Shown in pieces: positions 1 to 7,599 of a stretch of DNA of 34,390 bases. The position numbers and the translations under genes are program-made. The notes under the pieces were generated by a model that searched no databases, had not been told where the DNA came from, and saw only the letters and a program-made list of their open reading frames with translations. This DNA comes from Campylobacterales bacterium (GTDB lineage Bacteria; Campylobacterota; Campylobacteria; Campylobacterales; Hydrogenimonadaceae): contig JALWMA010000121.1 of NCBI GenBank assembly GCA_027081015.1, forward strand, positions 1 through 34,390, read 5' to 3'. Positions within the stretch are counted from its first letter, which is position 1. Every line of letters starts with the position of its first letter.

Positions 1-116
1 ACACTCTTTATAACTTCCGCCGCATCTACAGCTTCCGCATCTTTGGTGACAAGAGACTCTTTTATCTCCTCACAGCTCTTCTGGACAACGTCGGTGATCT
101 TTTCCGGTGATGGCAT
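1..116 (-). CDS. Unknown protein, N-terminal part only (cut by window edge)
   Basis: An open frame begins at an ATG at 114-116 on the minus strand and runs off the left edge, giving 38 residues that start MPSPEKITDVVQKSCEEI. The start is supported by a GGAG-like ribosome binding site about 8 bases upstream and by a candidate TATAAT box at 175-180 on the same strand. The visible part is hydrophilic, rich in Glu, Lys and Val, and probably helical, with no signal peptide or membrane segment. I do not recognise the family from this fragment. It lies downstream of aroG on the same strand but is separated by about 280 bases and seems to have its own promoter. Confidence 0.6.
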   Translation of the reverse strand, partial: MPSPEKITDVVQKSCEEIKESLVTKDAEAVDAAEVIKS

Positions 117-167
117 GGATTTCTCCGCTTCGGGTTATTTGTCGTTCGTTTTTAGAGGCAGTCTAAA

Positions 168-186
168 ATATTTTATTATAAAATAT
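168..186 (-). promoter_or_regulatory. Candidate -10 region inside an AT-rich palindrome
   Basis: Bases 168-186 form a perfect inverted repeat with 8-base arms (ATATTTTA, spacer TTA, TAAAATAT). Read on the minus strand it contains TATAAT at 175-180, about 60 bases upstream of the ATG of the partial gene at 114-116. No convincing -35 box is visible, as is usual for the vegetative promoters of Campylobacterota. The palindrome could also be an operator. The remaining gene-free stretch to 399 holds a GC-rich hairpin at 327-351 and nothing else I can name. Confidence 0.4.
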
Positions 187-326
187 CGAAGCTGAAATAA
201 AGTTATGTAGAGGCGGCGAAATGCTATTTTACGGGAGTGTGTATGGATTTTTCCGAGCTTCTCCGCCACTGCCGAACACAGCACGGCAAAAATCGTTGTT
301 TAAAGCCCCTTTTATCGTGCTTGGGG

Positions 327-351
327 GGGGAGAAGCGAGCACCTTCTCCCC
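327..351. terminator. Strong GC-rich hairpin downstream of aroG, possible terminator
   Basis: A perfect 9-base stem (GGGGAGAAG at 327-335, CTTCTCCCC at 343-351) encloses a 7-base loop. It lies about 50 bases beyond the aroG stop codon (400-402, minus strand). No T tract follows on the minus strand, so it is not a classical intrinsic terminator. It may still stall transcription or protect the aroG mRNA 3' end. Confidence 0.4.
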
Positions 352-399
352 GGTTGAGGGCCGGGTGAAAAAAGTTCTCCCGACCTATTCCGCAAAGCC

Positions 400-1749
400 C
401 TATTTCATATCTTTGAAGAACTCGGAGATCATGAACGCCATCTCGAGCGCCTGGTTGGCGTTGAGGCGCGGGTCGCACTGGGTGTGATACCTGTTCCCGA
501 GTGCATCGACGGTGATGTTGCAGCTCTGGCTTCCGGTGCACTCGGTGACGTCTTCACCCGTCATCTCGAGGTGTATTCCCCCGGCCACCGTGCCTTCCGC
601 GTTGTGGATCTGGAAGAACTGCTTGACTTCGGAGAGGATATTGTCGAACTCCCTCGTTTTGTAACCGCTTTCGGTTTTGAATGTGTTGCCGTGCATCGGG
701 TCCGAGCTCCATACCACCTTTTTGCCCTCGGCTTTTACGCGTCTAAGAAGCGGCGGGAATATCTCGCCTATCTTGTCGGCTCCCATGCGCACTATGAGGG
801 TCAGGCGGCCAGGTACGTTTTCGGGGTTGAGCTTCTCGATCAGCGCTATGAGCTCATCCTCTTTCATGCTTGGGCCCACTTTTACGCCCACAGGATTGTT
901 GATGCCCCTAAAAAACTCTATGTGTGCACCGTCGAGATCACGGGTTCTGTCCCCTATCCAGAGCATATGCGCGGAGCAGTCGTACCACTTTCCTGTAAGC
1001 GAGTCTATGCGTGTGAGCGCCTCTTCGTAACCGAGCAGCAGAGCTTCGTGGGAGGTGTAGAGTACCGTCTCGTGAAGCTGAGGTGTGTTTTGGGGGGTGA
1101 TGCCGCATGCGGCGATGAACTTCATAGCCTGGGTTATCTTTTCGGCGAGCTCCTCGTAACGCTTCCCGAGAGCCTTGTCTTTAACGAAGTCGAGGTTCCA
1201 GTTGTGCACCTTCGTAAGGTCGGCCATCCCGCCGCGCGAAAAGGCCCGCAGCAGGTTCAGTGTAGCGGCCGACTGATAGTAGGCTTTTATAAGCTTTTCG
1301 GGTCTCGCTTCTCTGGCTTCCGGGGCGAAGTCGGCTTCGTTCACTATGTCTCCCCTGTAGCTCGGCAGCTCCATATCGCCCTTCGCTTCGGTGTCTGAGC
1401 TTCTGGGCTTGGCGAACTGGCCCGCTATGCGTCCCACTTTGACGACCGGCTTGCCGCTGGAGTATGTCATGACGACGGCCATCTGCATCATCACTTTGAA
1501 GAGGTTTTTGATCGTATCGGCGTTGAAAGCGTTGAAACTCTCCGCGCAGTCGCCGCCCTGAAGCAGAAACGCTTCTCCCTCGCTCACCTTTGCAAGCTTG
1601 CTCTGCAGGTTTCTGGCCTCTTCCGCGAATATCAGCGGGGGGAAGCCCTTGAGCTCCTCTTCTACCCTCTTTACGCTCTCCAAATCTTTATAGTCGGGCT
1701 GCTGTTTTATCGGAAAATCTCTCCAACTCGATCTGCTCCATCTGCTCAT
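400..1749 (-). CDS. aroG: Class II 3-deoxy-7-phosphoheptulonate (DAHP) synthase
   Basis: It condenses phosphoenolpyruvate and erythrose 4-phosphate to DAHP, the first step of the shikimate pathway in the cytoplasm. The 449 residues match the class II (plant-like) family throughout. Visible marks are the metal-binding cysteine in [11 protein letters not shown] (Cys68), the phosphate-binding stretch [36 protein letters not shown] and [15 protein letters not shown] near the C-terminus. The length is normal for bacterial class II enzymes. The ATG at 1747-1749 follows an AAGGA site at good spacing and a -10-like TATTAT at 1777-1782. The upstream neighbour pilT is unrelated and more than 100 bases away, so this is probably a single-gene unit. 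The symbol differs between databases (aroF, aroG, aroH). Confidence 0.95.
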   Translation of the reverse strand: MSRWSRSSWRDFPIKQQPDYKDLESVKRVEEELKGFPPLIFAEEARNLQSKLAKVSEGEAFLLQGGDCAESFNAFNADTIKNLFKVMMQMAVVMTYSSGKPVVKVGRIAGQFAKPRSSDTEAKGDMELPSYRGDIVNEADFAPEAREARPEKLIKAYYQSAATLNLLRAFSRGGMADLTKVHNWNLDFVKDKALGKRYEELAEKITQAMKFIAACGITPQNTPQLHETVLYTSHEALLLGYEEALTRIDSLTGKWYDCSAHMLWIGDRTRDLDGAHIEFFRGINNPVGVKVGPSMKEDELIALIEKLNPENVPGRLTLIVRMGADKIGEIFPPLLRRVKAEGKKVVWSSDPMHGNTFKTESGYKTREFDNILSEVKQFFQIHNAEGTVAGGIHLEMTGEDVTECTGSQSCNITVDALGNRYHTQCDPRLNANQALEMAFMISEFFKDMK

Positions 1750-1776
1750 TGCGTAAATCCTTGAAAAATTTGCGCA

Positions 1777-1782
1777 ATAATA
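1777..1782 (-). promoter_or_regulatory. Candidate aroG -10 box
   Basis: On the minus strand TATTAT preceded by TGG (extended -10 style) lies about 28 bases upstream of the aroG start. An AAGGA ribosome binding site lies between it and the ATG. No -35 box is obvious. Confidence 0.4.
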
Positions 1783-1828
1783 CCATAAAAAAGGCGAAAA
1801 AGGGGTGGCGCGGAAAGAAGGGGGTCCG

Positions 1829-1854
1829 TTTCGGCACGCAAAATGGTGCCGAAA
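1829..1854. terminator. Perfect 9-bp inverted repeat just after pilT
   Basis: TTTCGGCAC (1829-1837) and GTGCCGAAA (1846-1854) pair perfectly around an 8-base loop. The hairpin begins 8 bases beyond the pilT stop codon. On the minus strand it is followed by CGGACCCCC rather than a T tract, so it would need to act without the usual U run. It probably marks the 3' end of the gatC-arsC-pilT transcript. Confidence 0.4.
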
Positions 1855-1861
1855 TGAGAGG

Positions 1862-2938
1862 TCAGCTTATGTACTGGATCGCTTTTATCAGCTCGTCCGG
1901 CCGGGTGGAGAACCTGAGCGCTTCGCTCTTGTCTATTATGTGTCCCTGTACCAGTTTCACCATCACCTGTGTCTGTGTCTGCATACCGCTTTCGCCCTGT
2001 CCGAGCTGCATCTGGCTGTATATCTGATGGACCTTGTCTTCGCGTATCAGGTTGGAGATCGCGGGGTTGTTGATCAGTATCTCCGGTACAGCGACACGCC
2101 CTCCGCCCACTTTCGGAAGCAGTGCCTGGGAGATTACAGCCACAAGCGATGTGGAGAGCTGCGCCCTTACCTGCGGCTGCTCGTCTCCGCTGAATACGTC
2201 GATTATACGGTTCACCGTCTGTGCGGCAGAATTTGTATGGAGCGTACCGAATACAAGGTGTCCTGTCTCGGCCGCCGTAAGTGCCGCCGCTATCGTCTCT
2301 TTGTCGCGCATCTCACCGATCAGGATGACGTCGGGGTCTTCACGCAGGGCGTATTTTAGCGCCTGTGAAAACGAGTCGGTGTCGGTTCCGACGTTTCTGT
2401 GCGAAAAGAGGGACTGGTTGTTTTCGTGGACGAACTCTATAGGGTCTTCGACCGTGATTATGTGCTTGCGTTCGGTCATGTTGATCTCGTTCAGCATCGC
2501 TGCAAGCGTCGTCGACTTACCGCTTCCGGTAGGCCCGGTGACCAGGATGAGCCCCTTTTCGCGCTGGATCAGCTTTTTGTATATCTGGGGCGCTTCAAGG
2601 TCGTCGATGCTCGGGATCTGGGTAGGAATGACACGAAAAGCGGCCGCCACATCGTCCATCGTGCGGTAGTAGTTGGCTCTGAAGCGTCCCACCTCCGGGA
2701 TCTGGATCGAGAAGTCGAGCTCTTTGTGCTCTTCGAAGCTCTTTTTCTGCTTTTCGGTGATGATGGAGTAGCACATCTCTTCGATGGCCTCTCCGTCCAG
2801 CTTCGGCAGATTCAGGGGAACCAGCCTGCCGTCGATTCTGATCTGCGGTTCGCTGCGGCTGACGAGGTGAAGGTCGCTCGCTTTGTATGCGACGACATTT
2901 TTGAGAAGCTTCCTTATATCAAGGGTTATGTTGCTCAT
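1862..2938 (-). CDS. pilT: PilT-type secretion/retraction ATPase
   Basis: It is a hexameric ATPase of the GspE/PilT family that drives type IV pilus retraction at the inner membrane. With the start at 2938 it has 358 residues. It carries the N-terminal PAS-like region ([19 protein letters not shown]), Walker [10 protein letters not shown] near residue 135-143, the Asp box [10 protein letters not shown], Walker [11 protein letters not shown] near 203 and the His box [20 protein letters not shown] longer frame reaches 2995, but the ATG at 2936-2938 has a clear AAGGA site and gives the usual PilT N-terminus. The start overlaps the end of the ArsC-like gene by about 20 bases, suggesting coupling. 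No other pilus gene is in view, so it could serve a twitching system encoded elsewhere or a PilT paralogue role. Confidence 0.93.
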   Translation of the reverse strand: MSNITLDIRKLLKNVVAYKASDLHLVSRSEPQIRIDGRLVPLNLPKLDGEAIEEMCYSIITEKQKKSFEEHKELDFSIQIPEVGRFRANYYRTMDDVAAAFRVIPTQIPSIDDLEAPQIYKKLIQREKGLILVTGPTGSGKSTTLAAMLNEINMTERKHIITVEDPIEFVHENNQSLFSHRNVGTDTDSFSQALKYALREDPDVILIGEMRDKETIAAALTAAETGHLVFGTLHTNSAAQTVNRIIDVFSGDEQPQVRAQLSTSLVAVISQALLPKVGGGRVAVPEILINNPAISNLIREDKVHQIYSQMQLGQGESGMQTQTQVMVKLVQGHIIDKSEALRFSTRPDELIKAIQYIS

Positions 2939-3275
2939 TGAAAATTTCCTTGTAGAGTTCTTCGTCGAATCCGACGATGATCTTTCCGTCGTCACACTCT
3001 ATGACCGGCCGCTTGATCAGCATATTCTCCCTGCAGAGCCACTCGCGTCTCCCCTTTTCGTCCAGGTCGGCACTCTTGAGCCCGAGTTTGCGGTATGTGG
3101 CGCTGCGGCTGTTGAAAAGGGCCTCTACGGGGATCTGCCGAAGCCAGCGGTCGACGGTTTCGCATCCGACGGATCTCATTTTAAAATCGACCGTTTCGAA
3201 ATCGATGTTACGACTTTTTAAAAATTTCACCGCCCTCTTTACCGAGTCGCAGTTTTTTATGCCGTAGAGTGTCAT
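2919..3275 (-). CDS. ArsC/Spx-family (YffB-like) thioredoxin-fold protein
   Basis: The 118 residues begin MTLYGIKNCDSVKRA, the signature opening of the ArsC/Spx/MgsR family, whose thioredoxin fold carries one redox-active cysteine near the N-terminus (Cys9 here). There is no CXXC pair. Later family features are the segment around LFNSRSATYRKLGL and the C-terminal IKRPVIECDDGKIIVGF, close to the family's IKRPV pattern. The length matches YffB-like proteins. Its substrate is unknown: a true arsenate reductase role is not supported, since no ars genes are nearby. It sits between gatC and pilT, 9 bases after the gatC stop, so the three probably form one transcript. Confidence 0.85.
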   Translation of the reverse strand: MTLYGIKNCDSVKRAVKFLKSRNIDFETVDFKMRSVGCETVDRWLRQIPVEALFNSRSATYRKLGLKSADLDEKGRREWLCRENMLIKRPVIECDDGKIIVGFDEELYKEIFNEQHNP

Positions 3276-3284
3276 GGGATGAGG

Positions 3285-3575
3285 TTATTCGATGATGCTC
3301 GGGACTACGAAGTAGTCATCCTTCGCATCGGGGGCGTTTTTTAGTATGGTCTCTCTGATTTCGGGGTCCTCTTTCGGCAGATCTTCACGCATGGGCGTAC
3401 CGCCTTCGAGCGTGCTGAACGACGGGTCCAGACCCTCGGTGTCGAGCTCCGAGAGAATATCTACGAACCCTACGATCTTCTCGAGCTCTTCTATCATCTC
3501 TTCACGTCTTCCCTCTTCGATCTTCAGCATCGAGAGCTTTTCGAGTTTTTGCAGCATGGTGTCGTCGAATTTCAT
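3285..3575 (-). CDS. gatC: Asp-tRNA(Asn)/Glu-tRNA(Gln) amidotransferase subunit C
   Basis: It is the small subunit of GatCAB, which converts misacylated Asp-tRNA(Asn) and Glu-tRNA(Gln) to the amide forms. It belts the GatA and GatB subunits. The 96 residues from the ATG at 3573-3575 match GatC: an N-terminal helix pair (MLQKLEKLSMLKIEEG) followed by a helix ending IVGFVDILSELDTEG and the conserved tail with MREDLP. An in-frame upstream start at 3626 is less likely because the internal ATG has an AAGGG site at normal spacing. gatA and gatB are absent from the window; a detached gatC is common in this phylum. Confidence 0.92.
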   Translation of the reverse strand: MKFDDTMLQKLEKLSMLKIEEGRREEMIEELEKIVGFVDILSELDTEGLDPSFSTLEGGTPMREDLPKEDPEIRETILKNAPDAKDDYFVVPSIIE

Positions 3576-3611
3576 TGTTTCAACCCTTCTCTTTTTTAAC
3601 AAATCTTTTGA

Positions 3612-3617
3612 TATGAT
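3612..3617 (+). promoter_or_regulatory. Candidate promoter for the YfgM-like/BamB-like operon
   Basis: TATGAT at 3612-3617, preceded by TCTTTTGA, resembles the T-rich plus -10 pattern of Campylobacterota vegetative promoters. Transcription would begin near 3624, leaving a leader of about 85 bases with a strong hairpin at 3648-3682. No -35 box is visible. Confidence 0.4.
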
Positions 3618-3647
3618 AGCACACAAAAAATTAAGGGCGGCTCTAAC

Positions 3648-3692
3648 GTGCCGGAGTGTCGCAGTGGTGATGCGCTCCGCACCGGGGCCCCG
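3648..3692 (+). promoter_or_regulatory. Structured leader: long stem-loop plus 10-bp palindrome
   Basis: GTGC-c-GGAG (3648-3656) pairs with CTCCGCAC (3675-3682) with one bulged C. Inside it, CGCA (3660-3663) pairs with TGCG (3671-3674) around a 7-base loop. It is followed directly by the perfect palindrome CGGGGCCCCG (3683-3692), and then by the AGGAG ribosome binding site at 3700-3704. Its position between a candidate promoter and the start codon suggests an RNA structure in the mRNA leader. I do not recognise it as a named riboswitch or ribosomal-protein leader. Confidence 0.45.
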
Positions 3693-3709
3693 TTCATTCA
3701 GGAGTTGGA

Positions 3710-4327
3710 GTGAGTATCAAAGAGCAGATAGAGTATGCAAAGGATGAGCTGACGCAGGATGAGAAGCTGCTTGCCGGACTGATAAAGATAGAGCGTTTCT
3801 ACAAGAGGAACAGGGTGGCGATAATAGCCCTTGCGGTGATACTCCTTTTGGGTGCCGTAGGGTATATGGGTATGGAGTACTACAAGAGCGAGAGGCTCGA
3901 GGCGGCAAACAGAGCCCTTCTGGCGCTTCAGAAAAACCCCGACGACGCATCCGCACTTAAGCTTCTGAGAGAGAACGATCCGCAGCTTGCAGAACTATTC
4001 GAGCTCAAAAAGGCGGCCGGCAGCGGAGATATAAAGAGCCTGGAGTCGTTGAGCGCAAGTGAAGATCCGATCGTCTCGGATCTCGCCGCATACCATCTTG
4101 GAGCATGGAGGGAGGATGCCGAAAAGCTGAAGAGCTACAGGATGCGCAGCGGGGCGCTTCTTAGAGATTTCGCCCTCTTCGATGAGGCGTACCTTCTCAT
4201 GAAAGAGGGCAAGATAGAGGAGGGTGCTCAGCGCCTTGCGATGATAGAGCCGGATTCTCCGCTCAAAGCGGTGGCCGACATGCTGGAGCACTACGGGGTC
4301 GCGAAGAGTAAAAAAGGCGGCGAATGA
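3710..4327 (+). CDS. YfgM-like membrane-anchored TPR-type protein
   Basis: The 205-residue protein starts at a GTG preceded by AGGAG with 5-base spacing. A cytoplasmic stretch of about 33 residues leads to one membrane segment (RVAIIALAVILLLGAVGYMG, about residues 35-54). A helical, TPR-like periplasmic domain follows. E. coli YfgM has the same architecture and nearly the same length; it is a periplasm-facing chaperone partner of the Sec translocon and is encoded beside bamB. Here the next gene encodes a BamB-like lipoprotein and overlaps by 4 bases (ATGA). This context is the main reason for the assignment, since direct sequence similarity is weak. Alternatively it is a lineage-specific TPR protein of unknown role. 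Confidence 0.7.
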   Translation: MSIKEQIEYAKDELTQDEKLLAGLIKIERFYKRNRVAIIALAVILLLGAVGYMGMEYYKSERLEAANRALLALQKNPDDASALKLLRENDPQLAELFELKKAAGSGDIKSLESLSASEDPIVSDLAAYHLGAWREDAEKLKSYRMRSGALLRDFALFDEAYLLMKEGKIEEGAQRLAMIEPDSPLKAVADMLEHYGVAKSKKGGE

Positions 4328-5337
4328 TCAGAAGCTCCCTCTACATTCTCCTTCTCGCGTTTTTCGCCTTTACGGCCGGCGGGTGCAGCGAGAAGAACTA
4401 CTATGAGCCGTCGAAAATCGACGGAACCGTCACATACGACGGAGAGCTGCCGGCGCCGATAGCCGAGGTCGGTTACAGAAGCGCGACGCTCGAAAACGGT
4501 GCCGTAATAACCTCCGAAGGTTTGCAGAAGTTTCGCCTTCCCGAAGGGTACCGCTTCATAGCCCGCAGCGGTAAGCTGGTAGTCGCGGCAGGTGACTGCA
4601 AACCCAATATCATCTACAACACGGAGACGAATGAGAGTAGTGAAGTCGATCTTCCCAGGAGGGTAGTGGCGGCCATGTTCATACCCGACAGCGAGAAGAT
4701 CGCTTTTGTGCTGGAGGGGAACAGCTACGGAATCTACGACTACGGCAAAAAGGGTGTCGTCGCCAAGTATGAGTCGGACAAGGCCCTGACCGCCGATATC
4801 CGCATAGCCTCTCCGATGATGCTGGAAAACCTGATCCTCATACCGACCCTCGACGGAAAACTGGTGATAGTGACGGCGCAGGACGGCACCAAAGTACGCG
4901 AAATAATCGTCGGAAAAGGGGAGGAGTTCAACAACGTGATCTTTCTCGATGTGGTCGGTGACCGCCTCGTGGCCGCCACCCCGCACCGGATCATCTCTGT
5001 CAGTCCGAAGCTGATGGATGCGCTCGATATGGAGATCAGCGACGTATTGTTTCTGAAAGACGGCATCTATATCCTCTCCAAAGAGGGAAAGGTCTACCGC
5101 TGCGACAGCGAACTGAAGATTCTAAACAGTGAAAAGTTCCCTTTCGCCCACTTCGTCGGTGCCATATACGGCGACTATATCTACCTGATAGAGAGGGAGG
5201 GGTATATCATAGCTACAGATACCGACCTTTCGAGCTCTCATGTCTTCAAGATCCCCGACAGGATAGAGAACTGGTTTTTCGCCGCCAAAGAGAGGCTCTA
5301 CTACGATCGTTACTACTTCAGGCTCCACAGGGACTGA
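4324..5337 (+). CDS. BamB-like beta-propeller lipoprotein
   Basis: The 337 residues open with a lipoprotein signal peptide whose lipobox is TAGGC, giving acylated Cys21. The mature part alternates short beta-strand repeats such as LVVAAGDCKPNIIYN, LILIPTLDGKLVIV, DGIYILSKEGKVYRC and YIYLIEREGYIIATD, in the style of a PQQ/WD-like beta-propeller. It starts inside the stop codon of the YfgM-like gene. BamB is the lipoprotein scaffold of the BAM complex that inserts outer-membrane beta-barrel proteins, and the yfgM-bamB neighbourhood is also seen in E. coli. The repeats are degenerate, so a BamB function is an inference from fold, lipobox and context. Confidence 0.68.
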   Translation: MIRSSLYILLLAFFAFTAGGCSEKNYYEPSKIDGTVTYDGELPAPIAEVGYRSATLENGAVITSEGLQKFRLPEGYRFIARSGKLVVAAGDCKPNIIYNTETNESSEVDLPRRVVAAMFIPDSEKIAFVLEGNSYGIYDYGKKGVVAKYESDKALTADIRIASPMMLENLILIPTLDGKLVIVTAQDGTKVREIIVGKGEEFNNVIFLDVVGDRLVAATPHRIISVSPKLMDALDMEISDVLFLKDGIYILSKEGKVYRCDSELKILNSEKFPFAHFVGAIYGDYIYLIEREGYIIATDTDLSSSHVFKIPDRIENWFFAAKERLYYDRYYFRLHRD

Positions 5338-5340
5338 GAG

Positions 5341-5670
5341 ATGATGAAGAGTGTTTTGAACCCCCTTCTGGAGAGGGGGTACGTTTTCAGACGATTCGAA
5401 CCCTTCTCTTTGAAGGCTGTAGGCAGTCGTAAGAGGATCTCCGTCTATCACGGGCTCGATCAGCAGAACAGGTATCTGCTCGTTTTTGCCGTCAGGAGGC
5501 GAAGCAGGGTGCTGCTGAAAGATGTAAAAGAGTGGCTCGATCTCAAGACCGCGATAGAGGGGTACTACGGCCACTCGATAATGGTCAACTTCGCTATCGT
5601 GGAGGCCCCGCTCTGCTCGAAGGCGAAGCGGCTGCTGGAGTCGGAGGGGTGGAAGGTAATCGTTCCATGA
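5341..5670 (+). CDS. Conserved-looking protein of unknown function
   Basis: I do not recognise the family. The 109-residue basic protein is soluble, with no signal peptide or membrane segment. A central strand RYLLVFAVRRRSRVL is followed by a helix with KEWLDLKTAIEGYYG, then a second strand MVNFAIVEAP, and a C-terminal helix ending GWKVIVP. This mixed alpha/beta order and the final strand recall small nuclease-like folds, but no catalytic set can be pointed to. It begins 3 bases after the BamB-like gene, and its stop overlaps the coaX start (ATGA), so it is firmly inside the operon. An alternative ATG lies one codon later. Confidence 0.75.
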   Translation: MMKSVLNPLLERGYVFRRFEPFSLKAVGSRKRISVYHGLDQQNRYLLVFAVRRRSRVLLKDVKEWLDLKTAIEGYYGHSIMVNFAIVEAPLCSKAKRLLESEGWKVIVP

Positions 5671-6290
5671 TCCTGTGCGATGTCGGAAACAGCCGAATGC
5701 ATTTTCTCGATAACGGGACTCTCCTGCATCTGGGCTTCGCAGAAGGTCTGAAGCGCTATAGAGATCGCTCCGTCTACTTCATATGTGTGAACGGGAATAT
5801 GCGTGCAAAGATTGCCGAAGAGGCGCCGGGATGGGTAGAGCTCGACGGAACAGGGGTGCTAAAGAGCGACTACCGCGGCCTCGGTGTGGACAGGCAGGCC
5901 GTATCTCTCGCGATAGAGGAGGGTGTGGTGATAGATGCCGGAAGCGCCTTGACCGTCGATGTCGTACGAAAAGGGGTGCACAGGGGCGGGTGGATCTGGC
6001 CCGGAATAGCCTCTTTCATGAAAGCGTATGCCGGGATATCTCCGAAGCTTGCTGTAGAGATAGACCCGGATGTCGATCTCTCCCGGCTTCCGCAAGATAC
6101 CGTAAGCGCCGTCAGCTTCGCGGTTCTTGCCCCGGTAAAGAGGCTCGTGGAGAGTTGCGCCGACCAGCTGCCGGTTACGATAACAGGCGGGGATGCCCGC
6201 TTTTTTGCGCCCCTTTTCCCCGAAGCAGTCGTAGATGAACTGCTCGTTTTCAGGGGAATGGAAAAAATGATAAAGGAAGATGGATGTTGA
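5667..6290 (+). CDS. coaX: Type III pantothenate kinase
   Basis: It phosphorylates pantothenate, the first committed step of coenzyme A synthesis, and belongs to the ASKHA fold. The 207 residues show the expected motifs in variant form: the phosphate-binding DVGNSRMHF at the N-terminus (Asp5), GVDRQA in the middle, VIDAGSALTVDVV with the second phosphate loop, and the later GGWIWPGI. CoaX is usually about 250 residues, so this is a short version, as is common in this phylum. The frame is open further upstream, but the ATG at 5667, overlapping the preceding stop codon, gives the family N-terminus. It overlaps hisG by 7 bases downstream. Confidence 0.9.
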   Translation: MILCDVGNSRMHFLDNGTLLHLGFAEGLKRYRDRSVYFICVNGNMRAKIAEEAPGWVELDGTGVLKSDYRGLGVDRQAVSLAIEEGVVIDAGSALTVDVVRKGVHRGGWIWPGIASFMKAYAGISPKLAVEIDPDVDLSRLPQDTVSAVSFAVLAPVKRLVESCADQLPVTITGGDARFFAPLFPEAVVDELLVFRGMEKMIKEDGC

Positions 6291-6901
6291 CCGTTGCTTT
6301 GCCGAAAGGGCGGATTGCCGATGAGACCCTGGAGATTTTCGAGACCATATTCGGACGTGAGTTCAAGTTCGAGTCCAGAAAGCTGATACTCGAAATGGGT
6401 GATTTCCGCTTTCTTCTGGTGCGCAACCAGGATGTCCCGACCTACGTGGCGCACCAGGCTGCCGATATAGGGGTCGTCGGCCTCGATGTGATAGAGGAGC
6501 AGGGGCTCGATATCGTCAGGCTTCTCGACCTCGGCATAGGCAGGTGCAGGGTGGCCGTCGGAATAAGGGACGAAGATGAGATAGACTGGAACAGGCCCAA
6601 CATGAAGGTGGCGTCGAAGATGGTCAACATCACCCGTAACTACTTCAGCAAAAAGGCGATGGGGGTCGAGGTGATCAAACTATACGGCTCCATCGAACTT
6701 GCTCCGCTCGTGGGGCTGGCCGATGCGATAGTGGATATAGTGGAGACTGGAACAACGATGAGGGAGAACGGCCTGAAGGTGGCGGAGACGATTATGGAGT
6801 CGTCCGCCCACCTGATCGCGAACAAGCAGAGCTTTCTGGCCAAAAAGGGCGAGATAATGGAGCTCTACACTGAGATGGAAAAGGTAGTACGTGGGGCTTG
6901 A
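6284..6901 (+). CDS. hisG: ATP phosphoribosyltransferase, short form
   Basis: It joins ATP and PRPP to start histidine biosynthesis. The 205 residues open MLTVALPKGRIADETL. They contain DVPTYVAHQAADIGVVGLD and the PRPP-binding loop near DAIVDIVETGTTMRENGL. The length is that of the short HisGS type, which lacks the C-terminal regulatory domain and needs HisZ as partner. No hisZ gene is in this window. The ATG at 6284 has an AAGGAAG site and overlaps coaX; a methyltransferase overlaps the 3' end by 11 bases. No other his genes are adjacent. Confidence 0.95.
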   Translation: MLTVALPKGRIADETLEIFETIFGREFKFESRKLILEMGDFRFLLVRNQDVPTYVAHQAADIGVVGLDVIEEQGLDIVRLLDLGIGRCRVAVGIRDEDEIDWNRPNMKVASKMVNITRNYFSKKAMGVEVIKLYGSIELAPLVGLADAIVDIVETGTTMRENGLKVAETIMESSAHLIANKQSFLAKKGEIMELYTEMEKVVRGA

Positions 6902-7598
6902 GCTCTACGCCAAAGTGGAGCCCCTTCTCGGATTCGAAGAGGAGATAGAGGGGCTCTACAGGCTATTTGTAGAAATTGTCGCGCCGTGGAGCCCCGAGTC
7001 GCTTCTGGACATAGGGTGCGGCAGCGGCAAGTTTCTGAAATTCGCGCAAAGGAGCCTCTTCTTGAAGAGGGCCCTCGGGGTCGACCTTAGCGAAACGATG
7101 GTGGAGCGTGCAAGGCGGAGCGGGGTCGAGGCGGAGGCTGTGGATATCTGCGAACTCGACGGAAGGTTCGATGCCGCGACAGCGGTGTTCGACGTCTTGA
7201 ACTACCTAAACGGCGAAGAGCTGCGCCGCTTTATGGGGTGTGTCGAAAAGGTGCTGGAGCCGGGCGGGATTTTTGTCGCCGACATCAACACCCTCTACGG
7301 TTTCGAAGAGGTTTCGCAGGGGGCTCTCGTAAGGCGCTCGGAAGATCGGGTGCTGGTTTTGGAGTCGATATTTGAGGAGGGGCGGCTCGAGACCTCCATT
7401 GACTACTTCGCCAAAGAGGATGGGGAGTGCTACGTGCGCGAAGAGGATCGCGTCGTGCAGTATTACCACGATGTGGAAGGTATAGCCTCTTCAAGCCCCC
7501 TGGAGCTGGTCCAGGTCTACCCCCTCGCACTCTACGGCGGGGACGAGCCGGACAAGGAGGTGCTTCTCTTTAAAAAAAGGGATGGTTGGTTGTCATGA
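6891..7598 (+). CDS. Class I SAM-dependent methyltransferase
   Basis: The 235 residues carry the Rossmann-like methyltransferase core: motif I SLLDIGCGSGKFLKFA (about residues 37-51), the acidic residue ending beta-2 in ALGVDLSETMVERA, a motif with DAATAVFDVLNYL in the post-I region, and EPGGIFVADINTLYGF. The substrate is not evident. The GTG at 6891 has AAGG upstream and overlaps hisG by 11 bases, placing it last in the run that starts at 3710. Its C-terminal half is similar to other stand-alone small-molecule or protein methyltransferases, and I cannot narrow it further. Confidence 0.85.
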   Translation: MGLELYAKVEPLLGFEEEIEGLYRLFVEIVAPWSPESLLDIGCGSGKFLKFAQRSLFLKRALGVDLSETMVERARRSGVEAEAVDICELDGRFDAATAVFDVLNYLNGEELRRFMGCVEKVLEPGGIFVADINTLYGFEEVSQGALVRRSEDRVLVLESIFEEGRLETSIDYFAKEDGECYVREEDRVVQYYHDVEGIASSSPLELVQVYPLALYGGDEPDKEVLLFKKRDGWLS

Positions 7599-7599
7599 C

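Noticed and set aside
484-1398. Long plus-strand open frame of 304 residues opposite aroG
   Set aside because: It is a shadow of the well-supported minus-strand aroG gene, with arginine/valine-rich composition and no family motif.
2919-3275. True arsenate reductase
   Set aside because: No other ars genes are nearby and the family also includes Spx and YffB proteins with different roles.
3648-3690. tRNA-Leu-like opening GCCGGAG in the YfgM leader
   Set aside because: No matching acceptor 3' half, no anticodon or T arm and no CCA; the bases fold into the stem-loop described instead.
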